64,000 bases of DNA from Rhodospirillaceae bacterium. Lineage in GTDB: Bacteria; Pseudomonadota; Alphaproteobacteria; Rhodospirillales; Rhodospirillaceae. Position 1 is the stretch's first letter; every line of letters begins with the position of its first letter. The position numbers and the translations under genes were made by a program. The stretch is taken from the NCBI GenBank assembly GCA_040219235.1, contig JAVJSV010000016.1, positions 186,001 to 250,000 of the forward strand, in the 5' to 3' direction. The notes beneath the pieces are model-generated. The model made no database searches. It saw only the letters and a list, made by a program, of their open reading frames with translations, and had not been told where the DNA came from. Shown here piece after piece: positions 37,044 to 45,852 of this stretch.

Positions 37044-38150
37044 ATGCTTCGGAAAGTACTGTTTCAAGTGCACTTATGGTGCGGTCTGGTCATTGGCCTG
37101 TTTTTGGCCTTTCAGGGACTTACAGGTGCGGCTGTAGCCTACCGGCATGCGGGAAACCATTGGCTGCATGCAGAAGAAATGCTGATTGAACCGCAGAATA
37201 AGCCGTTTCTGGCCATCTCGGCTGTTCTGAAGTCCTTCAGTCAAACTTTTCCAGAGATTCCCCATAATGTACTGAGCATCGTTTTTCCGCAAAAGCCTAA
37301 CGAAGCCTATTTTATTCGTGTGTGGGACAACGCGCCGGCACCAAATATGTATGTCAGCATGAATTCCTACACAGGTGAAATTACAGGATGGGGGAGTAAA
37401 TATGAGTATCCTTTTGAGCTGATGTTCAGACTTCATGAGCAAGTTTCTGCCGGAACACCGGGCATCAATGCCGTTCATGCGGGTGCGTTGATCATGATGC
37501 TAATGAGTGCGTCGGGATTGTATTTATGGTGGCCTCGCCGTGCAACTTTCAAGCAGGCGTTTGCCATAAAGAGAAGGCCGCTACGCCGTTTTTTATTCGG
37601 CCTCCATCGCGTCAGTGGCGCGTATGCATTTCTCTTACTGTTTGTGGTGGCCTTGTCAGGAAAGATGATTTTCGGATTGCTGACGATGCCTTCGATTGCA
37701 TCCGATGACTCTGCCGGATTTGGTGTTTTCGCGGCAACAGGCGCATCGGAAAATTCTTCAGGGGAACCTGTTCCCATTGATTCCTTAATTGAAATTGCGC
37801 GTGAAAGATTCCCCAATGACCCCATTCGCGACTTAAGTTATATCCGCTTAGCAAGGAGCATTGTAGTTGTGACCTTTTTGGATACGGATAATGCCAACGT
37901 CCGTGCCTTGAACCGTGTTTTCTTCGAGCGCCATACGGGCCGCGTGACTGCGATCAGGAACTCCGATGAGTTGGTTGGGTTAGCCCTTGCGGAGGATTGG
38001 GCTTTTCCCATTCATTCCGGAGAAGTATTGGGGAACTTTGGGCGGTTTATCGTTTTGTTGTCTGGATTGATTATGCCGTTTTTGTTTGTGACCGGAGCTT
38101 GGCTGTGGTGGAAGAAGCTGGCCTTGAACAAAACTAAACCGGCTCCATAG
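37044..38150 (+). CDS. PepSY-associated transmembrane protein
   Basis: 368 residues with helices near 12-32, 150-172, 195-217 and 340-362 and periplasmic PepSY-like segments. Its start VLFQVHLWCGLVIGLFLAFQ and the later LFGLHRVSGAYAFLLLF are typical of the PepSY-TM family, often linked to iron uptake or ferric reductase activity. His in VHLW, LHEQVS, NAVHAG and LHRVSG could ligate heme. It ends in a 17-bp convergent overlap with the MOSC gene. Confidence 0.85.
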   Translation: MLRKVLFQVHLWCGLVIGLFLAFQGLTGAAVAYRHAGNHWLHAEEMLIEPQNKPFLAISAVLKSFSQTFPEIPHNVLSIVFPQKPNEAYFIRVWDNAPAPNMYVSMNSYTGEITGWGSKYEYPFELMFRLHEQVSAGTPGINAVHAGALIMMLMSASGLYLWWPRRATFKQAFAIKRRPLRRFLFGLHRVSGAYAFLLLFVVALSGKMIFGLLTMPSIASDDSAGFGVFAATGASENSSGEPVPIDSLIEIARERFPNDPIRDLSYIRLARSIVVVTFLDTDNANVRALNRVFFERHTGRVTAIRNSDELVGLALAEDWAFPIHSGEVLGNFGRFIVLLSGLIMPFLFVTGAWLWWKKLALNKTKPAP

Positions 38151-38676
38151 CCCGATGCGGTTCAACTGGTAATTCAACGCGAATAGTATCGTTCAGAAAT
38201 ACGTCGCCTCCAGCAATGACAGTCGACATAACACCCGACTTGCGGACGATTGTGCCATCGGGCTTCTTTTCGATAGTCGCTTGCATCAGCCTATCTTGAA
38301 TGGTGTTGAGTTGTTTACATGGATTTCTAAGACCGGTCAGTTCAACAATGGCGTCATTGCCAAGATGCAGGCGCGTGCCAACGGGAAGGGATAAGAGGTC
38401 AACACCGCGGGTCGTAATGTTTTCACCCATTTGGCCTGGTCCTACGTTAAACCCTTTTGTTTTCAACTCATCATGCAATTCCGCGTGAATGAGGTGAACC
38501 TGCCTCAGATTCGGTGCCTCTGGATTGCGTGCAGCATGAGAGCGGTGTTGATCTGTTTTTCCAGCATGGGTGTCTCCCTCAACTCCCAAGCCTTCCAGCA
38601 GGCGGATAGAATGCTCTGGGGTTTTAGTAAACGTATGAGCCGGGCATTTAGATAGGGCGATGATGGTTTGTGACAT
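38134..38676 (-). CDS. MOSC domain protein
   Basis: 180 residues from ATG 38676 (MSQTIIALSKCPAH); an in-frame ATG at 38709 would add 11 residues. The MOSC fold binds molybdenum cofactor or handles sulfur; the conserved Cys is in TGLRNPCKQL, with GVEGDTHAG and PGQMGENITTRG also characteristic. It resembles YiiM-like proteins. The function is not assigned. Confidence 0.88.
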   Translation of the reverse strand: MSQTIIALSKCPAHTFTKTPEHSIRLLEGLGVEGDTHAGKTDQHRSHAARNPEAPNLRQVHLIHAELHDELKTKGFNVGPGQMGENITTRGVDLLSLPVGTRLHLGNDAIVELTGLRNPCKQLNTIQDRLMQATIEKKPDGTIVRKSGVMSTVIAGGDVFLNDTIRVELPVEPHRAMEPV

Positions 38677-38893
38677 AGCTTGGTTTCCAAAGGTCATTGA
38701 ATTTTTCATGCCTGAAATGGCGCTTTAACGCCAGTACTTAAGGTCGCGGCTATGTTGAGCGTGGATTTATGGGCTTTAGAACGCGCCCGGCAGCTGGGTA
38801 TTTAACTATTATTTATCTGTTGGGGGACTCGAATTGGGGCCGTATTCTAAATCTTGAGACTATCACGACAGTCTATAACTTTGACTCGGGAGT

Positions 38894-39700
38894 ATGAGGA
38901 TGCAGTTTGGTTTAGGGATTTTAGTATCGACGACAATAGCACTTGTCGCCACCTCAGCAACGGCTCAACCCGCGTTCATTGAACCGGCTGATCGTAAACC
39001 CGGCATTGTAAAAATTCTTCGTGGCACGACCGAGTGCCGGGAACCGATGAAGAATAATGCGCCATGCGCCTCGGAGTATTGGTCGATGTACGTCCATGAT
39101 GATGGATCCCGGTACATGCATGTCGTTTCCGACAACATTCGAGCCGGTGAAGCACGCCACGCCGTGATTTGGGTCGATGCCGACGGAACTGCTCGAGAGG
39201 CTTACATGAACAATTGGTCGCGCAAAGGTGTGCTTGGCTCTGCTTATGTTGTGAAGCGGGAAGAGTCAGCGTCGGTCGCAGCTTCCGACCTCATGTTCAA
39301 ACGCGCGGGTGAGGGGATTATTGTTGAAGAGGTCGAGGCGTTTGACGGCTTGGACTCGTTGGCGACGGGGCCAGCGTCAGCAGATGGCTTGCACTTCCTG
39401 AAATACGATTTCGACGCCCCTGGTGAACAGCCACACGGTGTGTATTGGATGGGTGGTTCGCGGCACGAGACGATGATTGGAAATATCGTTACATCTGAAT
39501 ACACATACTTAGGTGAGGAAGAGTTCACCTTACCTGATGGCACAAAGCTGATGGCAGACAAGTTTCAGATGCTCAGCGGTACGGAGGTGTTGTTAACTAA
39601 GAAAGACCGGGCCTTGCTGAGGATGAATCTTAAATTTGGCGATGTGACAGGGTCTATATTTGAAACCGTGAGTTTGGATATTGTTGAGATAGGGCAATAA
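38894..39700 (+). CDS. exported protein of unknown function
   Basis: Not recognised. 268 residues with a Sec signal peptide ending SATAQP, then a mostly beta, acidic domain with two Cys in ECREPMKNNAPCASEYW that could form a disulfide. An in-frame ATG at 38900 is possible. The stop lies 2 bp before the next ATG, so it forms an operon with the DUF1838 gene and may work with it in the periplasm. Confidence 0.75.
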   Translation: MRMQFGLGILVSTTIALVATSATAQPAFIEPADRKPGIVKILRGTTECREPMKNNAPCASEYWSMYVHDDGSRYMHVVSDNIRAGEARHAVIWVDADGTAREAYMNNWSRKGVLGSAYVVKREESASVAASDLMFKRAGEGIIVEEVEAFDGLDSLATGPASADGLHFLKYDFDAPGEQPHGVYWMGGSRHETMIGNIVTSEYTYLGEEEFTLPDGTKLMADKFQMLSGTEVLLTKKDRALLRMNLKFGDVTGSIFETVSLDIVEIGQ

Positions 39701-39702
39701 GT

Positions 39703-40581
39703 ATGGTCTCGCGACGAGATGCGGCGACACTCATTGGCGCGTTAGGGCTTGGCGCAAGCTCCATTCCCAGTTGGTCTCAAACTGCGACCGCAAAAGTCTC
39801 GGTGCTGCCAGAGTCACCGGAGAATCAAGTTAAAGCCAAAGTGCGTATTTTGGGCCGTACGGATGAGGGTGAAAGTGTTTGGCAATCTTCAAGCAGGTTG
39901 TTTGCGTTAACCAATGACGGCGTTGTTCCCCTGTTGCAGACACGTGGTGCTCAAAGATCGTGGTGGCGCAACGAGGGTGAAGGCGTGTATCGGCGTTTTC
40001 CATCGTCATTGAATTATTTTGTTGATCCGGTGACGGGTGAGTTTATCGATGAGTTCATCAATCCCATCACCGGCCGGACAACGCCATTGGTATCTACAAT
40101 GCAGCGGCGCCAAGATGGTGAGGTTTTTACGCCCATGGGCAGTTACTTTCCGATCTCGCGCCAGCGGTTTCCAGAGATGTACGAGGAAAAACCGGTTTCG
40201 CTGGATTGGCGTTTGGACAACGAGACCATTCGTCTGTTTCTCACGGAAAATTTTGCGCCTGTGGCACCCAAACCAATTTATGAAGTTCACACTTACTTCG
40301 CGCCGGCAGAAGAAGCTCTCAGCGAGGCTCATAAAAGTGCGCGCGCGACATCATCGGGCTGGTATACGGGTAAGTTTAGCCGGTGGCTCGATATGGCCGA
40401 TGTGGATGGTTATTTGATCTGGCATTTTGAAGGCACAAAGCTGAATTCTATCGATGATTTAGATGATGGTTATATTGAGCGGGCCCAGACCTTGAGTGAT
40501 GTATTCGATGTTTCTCCAGAGTTTGATCAGGGACTGAGTTATATCGATTCGGTTCAGAAGCCGGTTAAGACTGAAAACTAA
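39703..40581 (+). CDS. DUF1838 protein with Tat-type leader
   Basis: 292 residues. The N-terminus VSRRDAATLIGALGLGASS is Tat-like. The DUF1838 core is recognised from YFVDPVTGEFIDEFINPITG, followed by GSYFPISRQRF and a C-terminal domain with SGWYTGKFSRWLDMADVDGY. The family is uncharacterised. Together with the upstream exported protein it forms a two-gene operon. Two more DUF1838 members lie at 42426 and 53323. Confidence 0.85.
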   Translation: MVSRRDAATLIGALGLGASSIPSWSQTATAKVSVLPESPENQVKAKVRILGRTDEGESVWQSSSRLFALTNDGVVPLLQTRGAQRSWWRNEGEGVYRRFPSSLNYFVDPVTGEFIDEFINPITGRTTPLVSTMQRRQDGEVFTPMGSYFPISRQRFPEMYEEKPVSLDWRLDNETIRLFLTENFAPVAPKPIYEVHTYFAPAEEALSEAHKSARATSSGWYTGKFSRWLDMADVDGYLIWHFEGTKLNSIDDLDDGYIERAQTLSDVFDVSPEFDQGLSYIDSVQKPVKTEN

Positions 40582-40614
40582 GACCGTCAATGTTCATAAT
40601 GTGAGCTTTCTAAG

Positions 40615-40626
40615 GTGAACGTTCAC
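40615..40626. promoter_or_regulatory. 12-bp palindrome upstream of the SDR gene
   Basis: GTGAACGTTCAC is a perfect palindrome ending 25 bp before the TTG start of the SDR gene. It has the shape of a dimeric repressor site. Its regulator is not in the window. Confidence 0.4.
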
Positions 40627-40651
40627 ACTGTTATCGTAGAGATGGTTACGC

Positions 40652-41473
40652 TTGAAAACGAGTACACTTTTAAAAGCTGCTGGGGGCACGTCATTGAAAT
40701 TATTACATTTGGGCGTTGCCCTTCTTATGCTTCTAACGTCAACGGCAGCTGCGGAAACTGTCCTCATTACTGGCGCAAACAGTGGGATCGGTCTTGAGTT
40801 TGCAAAACAATATGCGGCGAGGGGCGCGAATGTGATTGCGACGCACCGCCGGATGACGACACCAGAAACCCTAGCAAGCTTGAAACAAAGCTACCCAAAT
40901 ACCGTAACGGTGGAGCGTATTGACGTTCGTGATTTGGATATGATTCAGGAAGTCGCCGATAAGTACCGCGGTACAGCCATTGATATTTTGATCAGCAACG
41001 CCGCAATTGTTGCAGACTTGGCCGATCCAACTCCACAGATGTTTGGGTCATTAGATTACGAACTCTTTAATGTGTTTATGGAGACGAATGTTCGCGGTCC
41101 TCTTAAGATGGCTGAAGCGTTTCATGAGCATGTCAAACAAAGCGATATGAGGCGGATGATTGCGATCTCGTCATTATCTGGATCGTTATCTGAACCGCCA
41201 ACACGACTTGGTGGGCGCGTGTATTACAAGACCAGCAAGGCCGCCTTGAACATGGCAATGATTACCGTCGCCCGCGCAACTGCAGCAGACGGTGTAATTG
41301 TCGCAAGTCTTCACCCGGGTGGTGTAAAAGTTGAGAAACTAGAAGAATTTAATGTTCCGGGCTTTATGTCGCCATCGGAGAGTGTTGATGGCATGATCAC
41401 TGTTATTGACGAATTGATCCCGGAGCAGAGTGGAGCTTTCCTCGATTGGAAAGGGCGTGTTCAGTCATGGTAG
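40652..41473 (+). CDS. short-chain dehydrogenase/reductase with signal peptide
   Basis: 273 residues. Rossmann motif TGANSGIG, the SNAA motif, catalytic Ser in AISSLSG and YxxxK (YYKTSK) are all present, so an active NAD(P)-dependent enzyme is expected. It is preceded by a hydrophobic leader (LLHLGVALLMLLTSTAAAE) that looks like a Sec signal, which is unusual for this family. There is no ATG before the leader; TTG 40652 is the best start, but an internal ATG (about 40730) would give a shorter leader. The stop overlaps the next gene by 7 bp. Confidence 0.85.
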   Translation: MKTSTLLKAAGGTSLKLLHLGVALLMLLTSTAAAETVLITGANSGIGLEFAKQYAARGANVIATHRRMTTPETLASLKQSYPNTVTVERIDVRDLDMIQEVADKYRGTAIDILISNAAIVADLADPTPQMFGSLDYELFNVFMETNVRGPLKMAEAFHEHVKQSDMRRMIAISSLSGSLSEPPTRLGGRVYYKTSKAALNMAMITVARATAADGVIVASLHPGGVKVEKLEEFNVPGFMSPSESVDGMITVIDELIPEQSGAFLDWKGRVQSW

Positions 41474-42429
41474 TTCTGAGAATCCTTTTTCGTTCAATTT
41501 TAGGCGCTGGTTTGCTTTTCTTCGTTATGGGGGACGTGCCCATTGTCGCGGCTGAAGTAAATACCTTCAAAGACTGCGAAACGTGCCCGGTGATGATTGA
41601 GCTGCCACCGGGCAGTGTGACCATAGGGGCCGATCAAGAGGAAGGCCGACGATGGCAAATGCTTGATCGGATGTCTGCGAACGAAGGCCCACGGGTTGAG
41701 GTGGTTTTTGCATCGCCATTCGCCTTAGGGCAAATGGAAGTGACCTATGGTCAGTTTGCAGAGTTTATTGAAGACACTGGTTATAATGTTAAGCCTGGAT
41801 GCTTTCATCTGACAAGTTCAGGTTGGTCGGTACAACCAAAGTTAAATTGGCAGGATCCAGGCTTCGAGGTGACTGATGATCATCCTGTTGCCTGTGTGCG
41901 CAGGGCTGCCGTTCTCGCCTATATCAACTGGTTGTCCAAGAAGACGGGACAGTCTTATCGTCTTCCCAGCGAGGCTGAGTATGAATACGCCGCGCGTGCC
42001 GGACAAACATCGGCAACCCAGGCCACGTTTTGGGGTGAGGAATGGACGAATGCTTGCACCTATCAGAATGGTGCTGATTTGAGCTTTGTTCCCAATGTCC
42101 CAGATATTCCATATGGTCAATATGCAGATTGCGATGATGGCTATGTCTTCACATCACCGACAGCAAGCTTCGCGCCAAATCCATTTGGTTTCTATGACTT
42201 GGCAGGCAATGTCTCTGAGTGGACCGCAGACTGTTATGAAGAAACGCATGAAGATATTCCCCGCGATGGCCAACCCTCTTCAAAGCGCAGTTGCCGCGCT
42301 TGGGTTGCTAAAGGCGGTTCTTGGGCGGGCTTTCCTGGATTGCTGAGACCTGCGACGCGTCTGCGTATTTTAGCCACCACCACTGGAACTGGCTTTGGCT
42401 TCCGTGTGGCACGAGATATCGAAGACTAG
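41467..42429 (+). CDS. exported formylglycine-generating-enzyme-fold (SUMF1) protein
   Basis: 320 residues: a signal peptide (VLRILFRSILGAGLLFF..VAAE), then the FGE-sulfatase fold with MEVTYGQFAEFI, RLPSEAEYEYAAR, NPFGFYDLAGNVSEWT and KGGSW. The Cys pair that true formylglycine-generating enzymes carry after GGS is absent (GSWAGFPGLLRPATR). It is therefore probably not a sulfatase-maturing enzyme; the periplasmic PvdO protein of pyoverdine maturation is a better comparison. ATG 41467 overlaps the SDR stop, so the two are coupled. Confidence 0.85.
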   Translation: MVVLRILFRSILGAGLLFFVMGDVPIVAAEVNTFKDCETCPVMIELPPGSVTIGADQEEGRRWQMLDRMSANEGPRVEVVFASPFALGQMEVTYGQFAEFIEDTGYNVKPGCFHLTSSGWSVQPKLNWQDPGFEVTDDHPVACVRRAAVLAYINWLSKKTGQSYRLPSEAEYEYAARAGQTSATQATFWGEEWTNACTYQNGADLSFVPNVPDIPYGQYADCDDGYVFTSPTASFAPNPFGFYDLAGNVSEWTADCYEETHEDIPRDGQPSSKRSCRAWVAKGGSWAGFPGLLRPATRLRILATTTGTGFGFRVARDIED

Positions 42430-43226
42430 TCTTCAAAGCTTTCTGGGCTGCGATCTAAGGATGAGACAGGGTCAGAAGCTATCTCAGGGTGATAGCGGTG
42501 CATGATCTGCTGCAGTTCATCCGGAATATCCTCAAATTGAAATGCCTTGCGCGCCACCAATCGTGTCACCTGACTGCCTGGATACCCCTCCATGACGAGC
42601 CAGCCTTGCCAGCTTGAGATAAGATGGAGTGTTGCACTGGCCGGCGCGCTTATTACATCTGAGTCAAGAATATCGCTGACCTTAGCATTAAAGGTTTCCA
42701 GGTCATTGATCCGGAATCGTTTTTCTTCTCCGTCTCGTGACCGCGTGACGATGGCAGATGAGTCAAATGAAAACCAAAGATCATCACCAACAATAGTCGC
42801 GGGGCCGAGTGTATGTTTACGTTTAATGTCGAGCCCGGGCAGGGGGCTGGATGCAATGCTGCTGCCATCACTCAGAAAAGTTTGTGTTTCTGGCCCCATG
42901 AGTTGACCTGGAACGGGCAGTCTTTGATCCGTGTAGAAATTGTACCAATTTTCCAATACGTCACCGGTGTCAGGATCGGTGAGGTAGACGGCTTCGAGTG
43001 AGGTTACATCAAAACGATCTGAACGATGCTCAAGAACGCGCTGAACAAAAAACACCCACATATTCCACATAGCCTTGGCTTCGCCATTGACCACGCCATA
43101 TTTTGTGCCCCGTTTCCACCAATAGACCGGGCGATCATCTAGCGCGTACAGAATTTTGCGGTGAAGAAAATCCAGGTGGGCCGGATTTTCTGTCTCGATC
43201 ACTTTCGGGGTGGGCAAAAGTATCAT
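42426..43226 (-). CDS. DUF1838 protein without signal peptide
   Basis: 266 residues. ALDDRPVYWWKRGTKYG and YLTDPDTGDVLENW mark it as DUF1838, close to the copy at 53323. There is no leader, so it is predicted cytoplasmic, unlike its two relatives here. Its stop overlaps that of the FGE-fold gene by 4 bp within the palindrome GAAGACTAGTCTTC. Function unknown. Confidence 0.8.
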   Translation of the reverse strand: MILLPTPKVIETENPAHLDFLHRKILYALDDRPVYWWKRGTKYGVVNGEAKAMWNMWVFFVQRVLEHRSDRFDVTSLEAVYLTDPDTGDVLENWYNFYTDQRLPVPGQLMGPETQTFLSDGSSIASSPLPGLDIKRKHTLGPATIVGDDLWFSFDSSAIVTRSRDGEEKRFRINDLETFNAKVSDILDSDVISAPASATLHLISSWQGWLVMEGYPGSQVTRLVARKAFQFEDIPDELQQIMHRYHPEIASDPVSSLDRSPESFED

Positions 43227-43406
43227 ATGTTGTCTCTTTGGTTAGCAGCCAACTATCTGAAACTTATCAGTTTTTCTTGTTTGAGGTCGTGAATTGAGGT
43301 GTTGATTATTCGCGCGTTCACACTATGTACGTTTGTCCATCCAGATTGGTCGCGCAAGACTATAAATGGCGCTATACTAGGAAAAACGTGAATAGGGAGA
43401 TTTCTT

Positions 43407-44612
43407 ATGTTGGAACGCCGCACTTTGTTTGGTGCCGCCGCTGGCTTGACGACAGCCATTAGCACCGCGCTAACGGGCCGGAAAGCCGCTGCTAAAACGT
43501 CATCATCAGTGACCTTACCGGATGTTGAAAAGCGTGGAGCTCTGGGTCGTTTAGAGCGCCTTCCGACTTTGGATGCTGAAGGGCGTGATGACTTTCTCAC
43601 AGGGTTTCGCAATTGGCGGGGTTCGACGGTACAACGTGCCGCAAAAGAACGATTTGAGAAGGTTCTTGCTGCCAGTGGACATGATCCTAGCGAAGAACTG
43701 CCGATGGAGAAAATTCACGAGATCATCGGGGATGATCATGTGGTCGGCACTGAAGGGTTAATACGGGTTTATAGCCAGCGCTTCGCGCATAAGAATTTCT
43801 ATAACGCCTTTGCCGATGATGCGGATACCTATCTGGATGAGATGGCAGATTACGACAAGATTGGACCGGGTTCTTTAGAGCTTAATCCTAATCTCGATAT
43901 TCCCACTTACGCTAAGCATGAGATCCACATGCAACCGGGAGGTTATGTAGGGAACCCTTTCGCCGGGCATTTGTACCACTATGGAACGAATGCCTTTTAT
44001 TCAGCTCGGGCCACAGACAATTATCAAGACCAGCATCATGCACGCCTGGCTGAGCAACTGCCCGTTCCTGAAGACGGTAAAGAGGTGAAACGTATTCTAG
44101 ATATTGGCTGTGGCTTAGGGCAATTCGCCGTGGCTCTGGCTGAGCGGTTCCCGAATGCAGAAGTCTGGGGCGTTGATGTCGGAGGGCCGATGTTGCGCTA
44201 TGGACATATGCGCGCCGTTGATCAGGGTGTTGCGGTTAACTTTGCTCAACGTCTGGCAGAAGATACCAAATTTCCTGAAGGGCACTTTGATATTGTGGCG
44301 AGTTACATTGTTCACCATGAAGTGCCTGCTGACGTGTCCCGTGCGATTTTCAAGGAAGCCAATCGTATACTTCGCCCAGGCGGGATATATTTCCCCATTG
44401 ATTTTTACACAGGCGGCCGCCGAGGCGTGCCTGGGGCTTACTCACAGTATCAAGAATGGAAAGACCACCGCTGGAATAACGAGGTCTGGCGGATCGAATA
44501 TAAAGATATGGATTTCGCTGGTGATATGGAGCGGGCAGGCTTTGACGTGAACAAAGAGGGCTCACCCGCTTGGTACAGCAATCGCAATATTTATGGCACC
44601 AAGCCTGTATAA
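43407..44612 (+). CDS. methyltransferase with Tat-like leader, copy 1
   Basis: 401 residues. The class I SAM-binding motif is ILDIGCGLGQFAVAL and the acidic strand end is VWGVDVGGPM; RILRPGGIYFPIDF is the post-II region. The N-terminus LERRTLFGAAAGLTTAIST has twin Arg and a hydrophobic core, as in Tat signals. GGGAG precedes ATG 43407. It lies 14 bp from a close paralogue. A SAM-dependent enzyme outside the cytoplasm would lack cofactor, so the leader may be a non-cleaved or degenerate Tat signal. Confidence 0.83.
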   Translation: MLERRTLFGAAAGLTTAISTALTGRKAAAKTSSSVTLPDVEKRGALGRLERLPTLDAEGRDDFLTGFRNWRGSTVQRAAKERFEKVLAASGHDPSEELPMEKIHEIIGDDHVVGTEGLIRVYSQRFAHKNFYNAFADDADTYLDEMADYDKIGPGSLELNPNLDIPTYAKHEIHMQPGGYVGNPFAGHLYHYGTNAFYSARATDNYQDQHHARLAEQLPVPEDGKEVKRILDIGCGLGQFAVALAERFPNAEVWGVDVGGPMLRYGHMRAVDQGVAVNFAQRLAEDTKFPEGHFDIVASYIVHHEVPADVSRAIFKEANRILRPGGIYFPIDFYTGGRRGVPGAYSQYQEWKDHRWNNEVWRIEYKDMDFAGDMERAGFDVNKEGSPAWYSNRNIYGTKPV

Positions 44613-44626
44613 ACCGGAGACTAGAT

Positions 44627-45826
44627 ATGACTGACCGCCGCACTGTGTTTTCTGCGCTTGCTGGGTTAGGGGGCATTGCGTCCTCAATGCTGAAAGGTCG
44701 ATCCGCATCCGCCGCATCAGGTGCTTTTGACTTCGATAACGAACCTCGAGGCACGCGCGGCCGGCTGGAGCGCCTCGCGAACTTAGATGTCGAGAGCCGA
44801 GATGACTTTCTCACGGGCTATAGAACCTGGGGTACTGCTCGAGCTCTACCCGCCGCAAGAAAGCGCTTCGATGACTTGATGCTTAAGGCCGGAATCGATC
44901 CGGAGTCTCCTGATACACCCATGGAAGATATCTTTGCCGCCATTGAAGGCGATCATATTTTAGGCATGGAGGCTCGCTATAGAACTGGTGTGCATGATGT
45001 CATGCATCGCAACTTTGATACTGAGTTTAAGAGTAATGCTGAAGTCTACTTGGCAGAAATGGAAGCCTTTGATGGGCACGGTCCAGGGACCTTGGAATTG
45101 AACCCGGACATGGATATCCCAGATTACGCCCGCTATGAAATTCACACGCAGCCCGGTGGTTATGTCGGTAATCCGTTTGCGGGCCATATTTATCACTACA
45201 GCACGAATAATTTCTATAACGGCCGTAAGCTGACAAATTATCAGGATGAATTGCATACCCGGTTAGGCAGTCAAGTGCCGGAACCCCCAGACGGTAAAGT
45301 GATGCGCATCCTTGATATTGGATGTGGTATTGGGCAGTTGGCTGTCGCACTCAAAGAGCGTTTTCCAAACGCTGAGGTGTGGGGCATTGATGCCGGCGGG
45401 CCTATGGTCCGCTACGGACACATGCGCGCCGCAGAGTTAGGCATTGATGTAAATTTTGCACAACGCATGGCAGAGGATTCAAAATTCCCCGACAATCATT
45501 TTGACATTGTGGCATCTTACATTCTTCATCATGAGTTGCCGGAACAAATATCAAAATTAGTCACGACCGAAGTCCATCGTATTTTAAGACCCGGTGGCGT
45601 TTTCTTTCCCATTGATTTTCTGACTGGTTCTGCGTCTCCTGCCAACTCAGCTTACATTCGTTACTCGCAGTGGAAAGATCATCGCTGGAATGAGGAAGTC
45701 TGGCGTGAAGAGTATGCCCGCTTTGATTTCCCCAAAGTTATGGCTGATGCGGGTTTCGAGGTCACACGCGAAGGACCGCCTGCCTGGCGTAGTCGTTATA
45801 ATTTGATGGGCGTTAAGAAAGCCTAG
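44627..45826 (+). CDS. methyltransferase with Tat-like leader, copy 2
   Basis: 399 residues, a close paralogue of the upstream gene throughout, including GPGTLELNPDMDIP and QPGGYVGNPFAGHIYHY. The SAM motif is ILDIGCGIGQLAVAL. The N-terminus TDRRTVFSALAGLGGIASSM again is Tat-like. ATG 44627 follows GGAGA. The pair must be a tandem duplication because both the leader and the spacing of all motifs are kept. Confidence 0.83.
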   Translation: MTDRRTVFSALAGLGGIASSMLKGRSASAASGAFDFDNEPRGTRGRLERLANLDVESRDDFLTGYRTWGTARALPAARKRFDDLMLKAGIDPESPDTPMEDIFAAIEGDHILGMEARYRTGVHDVMHRNFDTEFKSNAEVYLAEMEAFDGHGPGTLELNPDMDIPDYARYEIHTQPGGYVGNPFAGHIYHYSTNNFYNGRKLTNYQDELHTRLGSQVPEPPDGKVMRILDIGCGIGQLAVALKERFPNAEVWGIDAGGPMVRYGHMRAAELGIDVNFAQRMAEDSKFPDNHFDIVASYILHHELPEQISKLVTTEVHRILRPGGVFFPIDFLTGSASPANSAYIRYSQWKDHRWNEEVWREEYARFDFPKVMADAGFEVTREGPPAWRSRYNLMGVKKA

Positions 45827-45852
45827 GCCATCAAAATTTAAAGGCGTCTCCT

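Noticed and set aside
40620-43324. Shared 10-mer CGTTCACACT as proof of a common regulon
   Set aside because: A single repeated 10-mer in 64 kb has a real chance of being coincidental; kept only as a hint.
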